NCBI GenBank assembly: GCA_905221605.1
Contig: CAJNDS010002097.1
Span: forward strand, 568,501-632,500
Length of the DNA stretch: 64,000 nt
Source of the DNA: Symbiodinium natans
Lineage: Eukaryota > Sar > Dinophyceae > Suessiales > Symbiodiniaceae
Direction of reading: 5' to 3'
Shown: positions 49,201 through 61,200 of the stretch, piece after piece
Layout of the letters: each line of letters starts with the position of its first letter
Numbering within the stretch: the first letter of the stretch is position 1
Made by a program: the position numbers and the translations under genes
Notes under the pieces: generated by a model
Database searches by the model: none
Seen by the model: the letters and a program-made list of their open reading frames with translations, nothing else
What the model was told of the DNA's origin: nothing

Positions 49201-52200
49201 AGGCGACATGGGGGTCGGGGCTGACTTGAAGCCCTAAACCCTAAACCCTAAACTCCTAAACCCCTAAATCCCCTACCCCCTAAACCACAAGACCTAGCCC
49301 GAAACCCTAAACCCGAGTACTCGATTTCACTATACTCTAATTCTGCCCCCAAAGCAGTCTGGAAGGGGAGTGCGCTCTTGTGCTTCTTGTTTTGATTTCT
49401 AGGCGGAGGGTTCCAGGCTTTAGGGGTTTAGAGCTTGGGGGTGGTGGTGGAGCGGGGGGGTTTAGGGTTTAGGGTTTAGGGTTTAGGGTTTAGGGTTTAG
49501 GGTTTAGGGTTTAGGGTTTAGGGGGGGTTCCAGATTTTCGGAGAATGGGCGCTCAGGGTTTAGGGTTTGTAGTATGGGCTTTGGAGACAGGTTTCGGGTC
49601 TTAGAGAGTTGACTGTAGGGAGTGGGTAAGGACCAAGAAGGTACCCCTAATTTCGGAAACAACAATATGCAGGCTTCAGACGAGAAACCAGGGGAGTGGC
49701 AGATAAGGTGTCTTTTGGGGCCAGACTTGGCGATCCCCTTGGAGAACTACCCTGACCCTTAAACCCTAAATCCTACCCAGCATAGGTTCTTGTTGTCGTG
49801 TAGTAAACCCTAACATCCAAAGAACCCTAAAATCCTAGAACCCTATAAACACTAAAACCGTAAGACCGTAAAACCCTAATTAAAACCCTGCAAATTCTAC
49901 AAATCGTATAAAATCCCGTTTAAATCCCAAAAGCCCTCAAAGCCTGTAAACCCTAAACCCTAAACCCTAAACCCTAAACCCTAAACCCTAAACCCTAAAC
50001 CCTAAACCCTAAACCCTAACCCTAAACCCTAAACCCTAAGCCATTCTTTCCACAGACCCAGGTCCGGACGGCCGCCGACGAGCCAATGAAGCCGGAGGCA
50101 GCGTTTTGTTTCGGGGGGTTTAGGGTTTAGGGTTTAGGGTTTAGGGTTTAGGGTTTAGGGTTTAGGGTAGCTGAGTGAGTACACTTTACAAGTTTTTTGG
50201 ATACTATGCTCTCCTATAGAACTGAAAGTGTACACTTTTCAGGGGCTTATGAACTCAGCAACTAAGATAGTGCTTCTAGGGTTTGGGGGGGTCTAGAGTC
50301 TGGAGGGAGAACCGCTTTGCTTGCTTCAACATAATTAGGCACTGAGGCCCCCAAGAAGTTAAGTGTTTAGGGTTTAGGGCCGTGTAGTCCCTTTTGGTGC
50401 TATACTAGGGAAACATTGTGCCTGAGCTACAACCCTAATTGCTAGCCGCCTGTTTAAAAAGTAAGGGCTTGGTTGAGGGTTGAGAGTTTAGGGCTGTTAA
50501 GGTCGTGGCTTCTTCATAGGTGCCGATGGGGCATATCAAGGGTATATAAGGGGCACCCGTTTAAGGGCCCATATTAAGGGACCATGTAACTACCCTAAGA
50601 AAGGACTAAACCCTAAACCCGAAACCCTAAACCCGAGGATCTCAAGGCCATGAAAAACAAACGAAGGGAACCAGGGTCTTTCCATCAGGTTTCGGGGCAA
50701 CCGACCTTTAGCCTGTACTTGCTTCTTTTTGTGGTGGTATACAAGGGTTTAGGGTTTAGGGTGTAGGGTTTGAGGGTTTAGGGTATATAATCTGTAGAAT
50801 CCCGCTTAGAAAGCTGAACTGCGCGCAGGCAGCGATGAAACTGCTGAAGGATGGCAACGACCGCCCCTGGGACGTGGAGCGGGACATGCGTAGTTATGCT
50901 ACAGAACTCCTAGGGTTTAGGGTTTAGGGTTTAGGGGTTTAGGGTTTAGGGTTTAGGGTTTAGGGTTTAGGGGTTCAGGTTCTCGTTTTAAGGGTTTAGG
51001 CTTTTGGGTTTGTTTCTTTGGTTTCTCTTGGTGGTTAATGCCGGGTGCCAAAAAACCACGATATCTGGCAAGAACAGTTGAGTTTTGCGGGGGCACACTC
51101 TTGACCTAGGGAGGTGACACTCATACCCGAAACCCTAAACGCTCAACGCTCAACGCTACATCCTTAACCCTTTAGACTTCAGATCCGCCCCCCCAAGTAG
51201 ACAGTTTTTTCTTGGAGCCCTTGGGTTAGGGCGTGAGGGTTCCATGCTGCGCTGTGTACCTAAAACGTATAGACCCTAAACCCGGAGACTTCCGATCCTC
51301 ATCAGCAGACAGGAATCTCAGTGCCAGTGCCGAGTGTGTACGGGCCAGCTCGAAATTTTGGGGAGGATTTGTTTTTTGGGGTTTGGGGCAGATGTATACA
51401 TATGTATATATATATGTTCAGATACATATGTTTAGGTTTTAAGGTTGTATGAGGATGTTAACTCAGGCAGCATCACCTGTTTTGTAAGTAGCATCCTTTG
51501 GGTTAGAAGGGCATAAAATAGCAAGGCCATATGCCGCAAACGCTGGAACATTGGCACAAGCAGAATGGCTCTGTGGCCTGTGGAGTCATATGTTTCGCAT
51601 CGGTCTGCCCAATGGTACTTAAACTCAATAAGGAATGGAAACTATCCCAACCATGAACCAGAAAGGTGCCTTACATGCTCTCCCAAACCCTAAACCCTAA
51701 ACCCTAAACCCCAAACCCCAAACCCTAAACCCTAAACCCTAAACCCTAAACCCTAAACCCTAAACCCTAAACCCTATCCCTTATCAGGGTCGCTCCTATT
51801 GTCCCTTGAGTGAGGCTTCTGCCACGGAAAGCCCATGGCCGGCAAGCTCGACTCGCAGATGCGCCGCTCGGAGCCTCCAAGGTTTAGGGTTCAGGGTTTA
51901 GGGTCTAGGGTTTAGGGTTTAGGGTTTAGGGTTTAGGGTTCAGGGTTTAGGGTTTAGGGTTTAGGGGGCTAGCATGCTTTCCAAACCAGAGCACTTGCCC
52001 TGCACCATCCACACCATGCATTCATACACAATGCACCCCATGCACTAAGGGTTCGGGTTTAGGGTTTCGGGTTTAGGGTTTCGGGTTTCGGGTCTCGGGT
52101 TTAGGGGGCTAAAAAGGCCCCTCCCCCCCTCCCCCCTCCAAGAAAACCGGATGAATTTGGGGTTTAAGGATAGGGCTTCTAGGGCTTGTTGGATTTATTA

Positions 52201-55200
52201 TACTGGGTTCATTGGGTTTAGGGTGCATGGGGATTGTAGGATTTATAGGACTACAGGGTTCACAGGGCTTCTTGGGTTTTTATGGGGTTTGTAGGGCTTG
52301 TGGGGCTTATAGGCTTTGCAGGGTTTACAGTATTTTGGGGGTTGAGATCCCAAAACCCCAGAGCCCTAGAAAACCCTAAACCCTAAACCCTAGACCCTAG
52401 ACACCCTAAACCCCAAACCCCGACAGAGCACGCCGTCGACTCGAGGAAGGGTGCTCGCGAGTTGCACCGCCGTTGTTTTGGACTTTTTTGGGTTTAGGGG
52501 TGGTTTGGGGTTTGTGGCTCAGGATGTAAAAACCCTAAACCCTAAACCCAAAACCCTAAACCCTAAACCCTAAACCCTAAGCCCTAAACCCTAAACCCTA
52601 AAACCCTAAACCCTAAACCCTAAACCCTGTAGCGTTCAGTTTTTTTTGTTTTGGGGTGTGGTTTGAGGGTCCGGCCTTGCTGCTGCACACGGGCGTAGGT
52701 AAAGTTGGGAACAGAGCTGGCTGCCATGACAGAGCAACTTGACAAAAGGCGTCAGGGCAAGCGCTAGAATAACAATCTGCACAGAGCAGAAACCCTAAAC
52801 CCTAAACCCTAAACCCTAAACCCTAAACCCTAAACCCTAAACCCTAAACCCTAAACCCTAAACCCTAAACCCTAAACCCTAAACCCTAAACCCTAAACCC
52901 TAAACCCACCTACAGCATTGAACCTAGCATGCAAATAAGAAAGCACTTTAGCAGATAGATCTTGTGAGTAGCAACTACCAGCAGAGAACTTCCACTCAGG
53001 CCAGAACCCTACAAAACCCTAAAAATCCTCAAGCCCTTAAACCCTGAGCCTCCTCACTACGGCCCTGTACTCGGTAGACACGAAGATAGGATACTTTGGG
53101 CTGAAACCCTAAACCCTAAACCCTAAGCCCTAAGCCCTAAACCCTAAACCCTAAACCCTAAACCCTAAACTCTAAACCCTAAACCCTAAACCCTAAACCC
53201 TAAACCCTAAACCCTAAACCCTAAACCCTAAACCCTAAACCCTAAACCCTAAACCCTAAACCCTAAACCCTAAACCCTAAACCCTAAACCCTAAACCCTA
53301 AACCTGAACCCTAACCCTGAACCCTAAACCCTGCCTGAACCCTAACCCTGAACCCTGAACCCTGAACCCTGAACCCTGAACCCTGAACCCTGAGCCCTGA
53401 ACCCTGAACCCTGAACCCTGAACCCTGAAGGCAAGGCGCTCGCCACCGCCGGCCAAGCACCCCACACAGCGCTTTGGTCTTTTTTTAGTTGCGCATGTGC
53501 TGAGGGCTTGCGAGTTTTTCCCCCTAGGGTTTTTGGGCTTTAGGGTCCTAAACCCTAAACAACAAAGCCTAAGCAACAACAACCCCTAAACCCTAAACCC
53601 CCCCAAAGATGAAGCCCTGCAGCCCCCGACCCCCCCGGTAGAGTCCTCACCCCGCGATCGAGCTTGTGGGTTGATACTGGGCTGAGTTTTCCCCTAAACC
53701 CTAAACCCCAAACCCTAATTCCCTAAAGCCCTAAACCCAGTTAGGGGGAGGGTCGTTGTGAAATTTTGGGGGACGGGCCTTGCCGAGAAGGCGGCTCCAA
53801 CCTAGGGAAATTACTTAGCTTACTAAAGCTTAGGTGTGGGCTAGGGAGAGGGAGGCCCTCAGTTGCGCAAAGCCCTAAACCCTAAACCCTAAACCCTAAA
53901 CCCTAAACCCGAAACCCTAAACCCTAAACCCTAAACACATATGTAGCGCGGAAAAGCCAAAACTGCGCACGGAACGCCCTCCCAAACCGAAGACCAAGCC
54001 AAACCCTAAACCCCAAACCTTAAACCCTTAACCCCTAACCCCTGAACCCTAATCACTATCCAGAAAGCGAGAATCTGCTTCACACGGCCAGCCTGCTGCA
54101 AGGCGATTGTTGGCTGCGCCGACTCCCGCGTGCCCCTGGAGCTTGCACTCTGGCCGTCTCAGAAATCTTACTGGTTCATAGTCCGGTTTAGGGTTTAGGG
54201 TTTAGGGCCCTAAACCTGTACTTTAGTAGTGGCAGCCCATGAATGCATCTTTAAAGCGATGTCATTCCCGGTGGAACTTTCAGGGCGGATAGACGGTACC
54301 TACTTCCTTCATTCCGACTTTGGTATGGGATACCGTAGTATAAACCCGTCAAAGGAGGGAAGTATAGGGGGGATTTAAGGTACCTACCTCACAAATTCAA
54401 AACTTAAAGCCTGTAAGAAAAATTGTGCGGCTCAATCTGCGCAGGGTTATAGTGTTTAGGGTTTAGGGTTTAGGGGGTTTTATGGTTTAGGGGATTTTAG
54501 GGTTTCAGCGGAAAGCTTGGATGAGGGCTCACTGCCAGCGCCCAAAAGGTCTTCGACGTGCTCCCTGGCGATCTCTTTGTCATGCGCAATGCCGCTCTGC
54601 TCGACATGGGTTTAGGGTTTAGGGTTCAGGGTAGATAAGGGTCCTACTCCTGCAGAGCCACAGAAAATCCTAGGGCCTTTCATGTTGCATTGAAGGACTA
54701 AGGTTCGTAACTGCCCGGAGAGCCCAATTCCCTTCCAGAATCAAGGACCTCGACCCACCACGAGGATCCCGATAGCAGCTTAAGGTGTTATCCTTGATGA
54801 TGGAATGTTGGGTCCTCAACCCTGAACAGCCTCAAAGCAGCCTCAAATGTCTGAGCAGCCTAAACCTAAAGGCACTCCTATACAGTTCTTGTGGTGAACA
54901 TCTCACCTACATACACCAATGCGCGCCCAACCGAGAAACAATCTTTAGTTAAGAGCTTTAAATATGCCAAATCAAGCCAAAAACACAAACCGCACCATAA
55001 ACTTTGCATGATTGGTTTTATATCATTCTCAGCATATGTATAGCTCGCCACGGAAAGCCTCATCACCGAAAGATCTTCGTCACCGGAAAGATAATCAAAC
55101 ATAATAGAAGAAGAAGTTGCGCGATAAAGACTTCTCCCATCAGTGGCGTTGCGAGATCAATTGAAACGACAATTTCTCCGCAACCCTTGTGCAGCTTCAG

Positions 55201-58200
55201 CGTGACAACCTGAATTGATGCGCTCAGCCTAGAGACGTTTAGGGTTTAGGGTTTATGGTTTGGGGTTTAGGGTTTAGGGTTTAGGGTTTAGGGGTCCTTG
55301 TGCCACACCTGGTTGAGGCTGGCAACACGATCACCCATGCCCGTGGAAGCGTCGTTGGCAGCCTCGAGTGCCTTCGTCTCTGGTGGCGCGAGAGTGAGAA
55401 CCGGAAACCGGAAACCCTAAACCCTAAAACCCTAAACCCCAAAACCCTAAAACCCTAACCCTAAACCCTAAACCCCAAACCCCTCAACCCTTGACCCTTG
55501 GGGCTTGGTGGGCTGAGAGGGTTTGACGATTTTTTGTGGAGCAGACCACATGGGCAAGGCAGCAGGGAGGCCCTTGGTCTGTTTTTTCGGCTGTTTAGGG
55601 TTTAGGGTTTAGGGTTTAGGGTTTAGGGTTTAGGGTTTAGGGTTTAGGGTTTAGGGTTCAGGCTTTAGGGTTTAGGGCTTCGAGTGTTGGGTTCAGGGCG
55701 AAGTAGTCCCTTTCGCCAACTCATCTTCGGGATCCTTGCTGCGTGTGTATGTGGCTGGAGGGAGCTAATCCCTCTAAACCCTAAACCCTAAACCCTAAAC
55801 CCTAAACCCTAAACCCTAAACCCTAAACCCTAAACCCTAAACCCCTAAACCCCTAAACCCCTAAACCCTGGGATCGATTTGAGGTCTCCTTCTTTCGGGA
55901 CGGGAGGCAGACGCTGTGCATGCCCTTGCTAGGGCTAGGGATTACGTTTGTGAAGGGTAAGTGCTTGGGCTAGGTCCCTTAGAAGCCTGGGCGCTTCTGT
56001 TCTTAATTCAATTACTGGACAGAATCTATACTTTGTCTCTACACAATAGGGTTTACCTACAGAGTAACCTATATACATCAATAAAAAGGCATAGAAATGT
56101 TCAAACAATTACGGTGCATGTTTTTTAAGAGGCATCCCGTCACCGGTCACTCTAGGTAGGGTTCGGGAGCACATGCTTGGAACCCTTCTTCCTTGCTGGT
56201 TGATAGCTGCGCCAAGCAGGGGAACTCTGCTTGCTGTTTTGCTAAAAGGAAGAACGAAACCTAAACCCCAAACCCTAAACCCTAAACCCCCAATACTTGG
56301 AGCCTCGTATCCTGGCTCTTGGGGCCGTAAGGGTACGGTTTGCGGTGTAGGGTTTACTTTGGGCTTGGGGTTTAGGGTGTTTTGGGTTCAGAGCTTAGGG
56401 CTTTTTAGGGTTCAGGGTTTTGGGGCTTTGGCCGGTTTTGGGTGTTCTGTGGCCCGAGTCAGACCCCGCAGAAACTTCTCGAGGTTCTGCGTCAGCGCTC
56501 TCCGCACGCAGATGGTCGTGGTGCAACTGGGACCCGAAGTGCCTTCGTGATTTGCGCTTGCATTCCTTCGAAGCAGGCTTTGGGGTTTGGGCCAGTTCTC
56601 TAAACTTTGCCTCCCTGTAGGAGCGGAGCGTATACTTAGGGAGCCCAAGAAGATCAAGTTTCGCGAGCTGCCCATAATCTTGGACCTGTGTCCGCTTCCG
56701 CACCCCGACCATTCGCCCTCTTCAAGCCTATCTCAACCCCTAGGCCCCAAACCCGAAACCCCAAACCTTGAACCTGGCTTTTAGGAGGCCCCTCAAAAGG
56801 GTTTTTTGGTTTCGGGCGCATTCTATTTAGTTTTGGCTCCGTCACCAGCGCCGAGACTTGCCTTCGAGTTCTTGGGTTACTTAGGCTTGGTGGCCCCCAC
56901 CCCAACAAACCTCAATAGCCCCTTACGAAAGCCATGAAAGGCCATTAAAGATGGCAAAACCCCTAAACCCGAGACCCTAAACCCTAAACCCTAAACCCTA
57001 AACCCTAAACCCTAAACCCTAAACCCTAAACCCTAAACCCTAAACCCTAAACCCTAAACCCTAAATCCTATTCTAAACCCTGAAGCAATCAGTTCACGAA
57101 CGCACAGCTCATATGGCACTGAGGCTTGGCCACACCGCCTGTGGGGCCATCAAGGGCGCAACCGGCGCCTACTTGTGCCCTGGCCTACCAGTTTTGTTTT
57201 TATGTTTTTGGCTTTCTTTTTTTGTGGCTTTTGTTATTATTATTATTATTATCGCCTGCCAGAGGTTTTTGTTGGTGGCGTTGCTTTTTCTTTTGGGGGG
57301 GGCGGGGGGGGGGGGGGGTTGGGGGTTGGCGGGGGTTTTGGGGCGGGGGGGGGGGGGTTGTTTGGGGCTTTTCTTGGGGCCTTTTTTTGGGCTTTGTTTG
57401 GGGCTTTTGGGGTGATTTTTGGGGCTTGTTTTTTTTTTTACTTTTTTGGCGGGGGGGGGGGGGGGGGGGGTAGGGGTATTCGAGGTGTTTTTGAGAGGTT
57501 TTAGGGGTCTAGGAATTTTAGGGGTTGTTACGTGTTTTCGGGGTTAATAGGGGCTTTAGGGGATCAGAAGTTTGAGGGTTGGGGGGGGTGTTTTAGGGGT
57601 TCAGGGAGCCAGGGTTGACGAAGACGATTCATATGTAGCATCTTTGCGCCAATCTAGCTGGAACCCTAAACCCTTTAAACCTGATCCCTGAAAACCTTAC
57701 TGAACCCTGGACCCTACACTCTCCCAGAACAGGAAGTCAGGGGGTCCCGGATTTTTTCTGCAAGCTTCTCTGGTGATCCAGGAAGGGAACGAAGCCAGAG
57801 GAGGCCAGCAGCGGTTTCCCTCCGGTCTTGGGTTGTCAGGGTTTCAGGGTTGAAGGGTTTCAGGGCTGAAGAGTTGAAGAAGGGGTTTAGGGGTTTCAGG
57901 GTTTAAGGGTTTCAGGGTTTAAGGGTTTATGGGTTTAAGGGTTTAAAGTGTTTACAGGGTTTCAGGGTTTCAGGGTTTAGGATTCATGGTTGGTCGACCC
58001 AACCACAAGCCCGAATGTACGGAACCTACTACTACATTGGTACTTGGAGTACCCTAAGGCGCAAAGGCTCAAGTTTCCCTAAACCCTAAACCCTAAACCC
58101 TAAACCCTAAACCCTAAACCCTAAACCCTGAACCCTGAACCCTGAACCCTGAACCCTGAACCCTGAACCCTAAACCCTAAACCCTTGTAGTTTCGTTGTG

Positions 58201-61200
58201 GTTCTTGGGGGTTGCACCTTCAAAAGTCTTCATGAGGATGGGTCCTGGGGTCTATCAACACCTAAACCCTCTCCTACGAAACCCTCAACGCTACCCAAAG
58301 GCTCCAATGTAGTTCCTTTTTGGGTTAGTTCTAGGGGATTGTAGTATACTACCCCAAAAAGGTACTACATAGGAGCCTTTGGGTATAAACTCCCTAAACC
58401 CTAGAAACGTTCAACCCTAGAAGCCCTAAACTTTAAGCCCTTTAAACCCTATAACCCATCCCCCCAAAAAAAACAAAAACAACAACTCCTAAACCCTATG
58501 AGAGTAGGAGGCAATCCTCCTCTCCTAAAACCCTAAACCCTATGAAACCCCCTAAGCCCTAAGAGAGTAACAGGCAATCCTCCTCTCCTAAACCCTAAAC
58601 CCTAAGCCCAAAAACCCTCCTAGCCCCTTAAACGCTGCCTAAAACACCGTACTAAACCGTAAGAGTAAGAGGTGTCCTCCTCTATTGAAACCCTAAACCC
58701 TCAACCCTCAACCCTAAACCCCTTACACGCCCTGAATCCTAAGAGGATCCTCTTCTCCTTAACTCCGAGACCCTTAGCCATCCAAACTCCTAAACCTAAG
58801 AGGCCAAGGGCGCGCTTGAGGGCCTCTTGGTCGAGCTCGGCAAGGTGGCGGCCAACGCGGCCAAGGCCGCGACGAGGGTGCGAGGGTTGTAATGCAGGGG
58901 TCGGTATAATTGCCAATACTATTCCCTCAGGGTCCCACTGTAAATATACTGTAGAAACCCCCAAAACCTTATTCTAATTATTAAGCCTCCTATAGTATGG
59001 GCTCGAAAGCTGTTCGGGTTTGGGAGGTTGAGGCATTTAGGGCATTTCGGGCGTTTAGGGTTTAGGGTTTTTAGGGTTTTTAGGGTGTTTAGGGTGTTTA
59101 GGGTTTAGGGGAGGAAGGTGTGACCAGTGCTGGGCTCCCGCCCTAAACCCTAAACACCCTAAACCTTAATCCTATAAAAACCCTAAAACCAATTAAATCC
59201 TAAACCCTAAACCCTCCCTTAATAACCCGAATTCAACCCTAAACCCTAAACCACAATTCAACCCTAAACCCTCAACCCTAAACCCTGAACCCTAAACCTA
59301 CACCTAAGCCCCAAGCCCTAAACCAACTCTAAACCCTAACTCAACCCTAAGCCCGAATCCCTAATTCCACCCGAATCCCTAAACCCTACTTCAACCCTAA
59401 ACCCTAAACCCTAAAGCCCTAAAGCCCTAAGCCCTAAACCCTAAACCCTAAACCCCAATTCAACCCTAAACCCTGAATCAACCCTAAACCCTAAACTCCA
59501 ACCCCTAAGCCCTAAACCCTAAGTCAACCCTAGCCCTAAACCGTAAACCCTCGCCCCCCAACCCTCATCCCTCAAACCTTTGCTTCACCCAAGTCGCAGG
59601 AGCTGGGGTCCAACGCTTCGGAGAAGGTGCGAGGGGCGGCGGGGGCGGCGAGGGGGGGCCAAAAGCCCCAATCCCTCAAGTCTAGCCTCCTAGACTCTAG
59701 AGGGTTAGGGTTTAGGGTTTCTGAGTTTCCGGAATTGGGCCTCCTAAACTTTACCCAGAGGCTCCTATGTAGTACCTTTTTGGTGTAGCATACTAGACTC
59801 CCCTATAACTAACCCAAAAAGGAACCACGTTGGAGCCTTTGGGTAGAGGGTTCGGGTTGAGGGTTTCTGAGTTTCCGGAGTCGGGCCTCCTAAACTTTAG
59901 AGGGTTGGGGTTTAGGGTTGAGTTTCCGGAGTGGGGGTTTAGGGGCGGTTGGTGTACATGACGAAGCTCCAAATTCTTATCGGAGAGCTTTTGCCGTATA
60001 TGGCGGAACTTCCACGTTCCGAGGTTGTGCCAGGAGTGTAAACCCCTAATCCACCCTAACCAGCTTTGCAGCTTCGTGAGGAGATTGCGGACCATGCAGC
60101 TGCTTCTTTGCACTTAGGGCGGGGTGGTAGCCCTTCTCGAACTCCAGCTTGGATTGGTTTTGGGCTTCGGTTGGTAAAACGGGGTTTAGGGTTTAGGGCC
60201 TAGGGTTTAGGGTCTTTGGCTGCCATGGGCCCTGAATTTGCTCCCTTACCCTTGGTTCTGATGCATGGGCCTTTCTATAAGGTATATTAGGGGTAGATTA
60301 TATATTATAAGGGGTCCCCGTTGTAAGGCCCACATCCAGGGACCATGCAAGTACCCTAAGAGTTTAGGGTCTTTAGCTGTGCCAGCACGATTCTGAAACC
60401 CCCGCACCCTAAGCCTTCGGAACTCTGAGCCTGAAACGGTTCACGCCGGCCCTCCGAGACCTTGAAAGGTGGTCGGTTGTTTCGTTGTTTCCTGGGTATA
60501 GGGTTGAGGCCCTACACCCCCAAGCTCTAAACCCCTAAACACCTAAGCAATTAAACCCTATCATGGATACAAACAACTAGAGGAACAAGGGGCACCCTTT
60601 TTGTGATCTGGCTACCAGCTTTGAAGCTTCCTAGGTTCTTGAGGTGTTTGGGTAGCAGCTTTTATGGCTAGGCACCTGCAACTTACGTTTCTCGGCCCGA
60701 CTTTTGGTTCTCAGGTCAAGGTGAATGTCTTCAACACGATCGACAATCTTATCAAGGGAAGCTCGACTATCCGCGACAAGGTGGGTAACAACAGAAGATT
60801 GGGTACAAAAGAGAGAGAGAGAGAGAGAGAGAGGATTGAGGCATCGTTATTTCCTGCCTATTGTTTGTTTCCCTTGTTTGGGGCGGCGGGTCCAGTTGGG
60901 TTGTTGGTTTCATGTGGGACCCCGCAGGGATATATGTATGTATAAACCAAGACCCGAGGCCACGAGGCGAATGTCTGTTATCCGATATGGGACTCCCTCC
61001 GTGATCTTCGCCACTGAACTTCCGTGTTTTTGTGTCAACGTCCTTTGAGTCTGTCCTCTGTGGGCGCAGGGTTCAGGGGGACGAGGCAAATCGTTGAAGT
61101 TCGGCTCTGAGACCCTGAGCTTTTGGCTATTCCACCTATTCTGCAGGGCTTCACACCATGGACAGAATGGAAGCCTGAAACCCCCGCCCTGCCCAGCTGC

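Noticed and set aside
52792-53303. A chromosome end
   Set aside because: Telomere-type arrays are interstitial, occur in both orientations and have exons on both sides.
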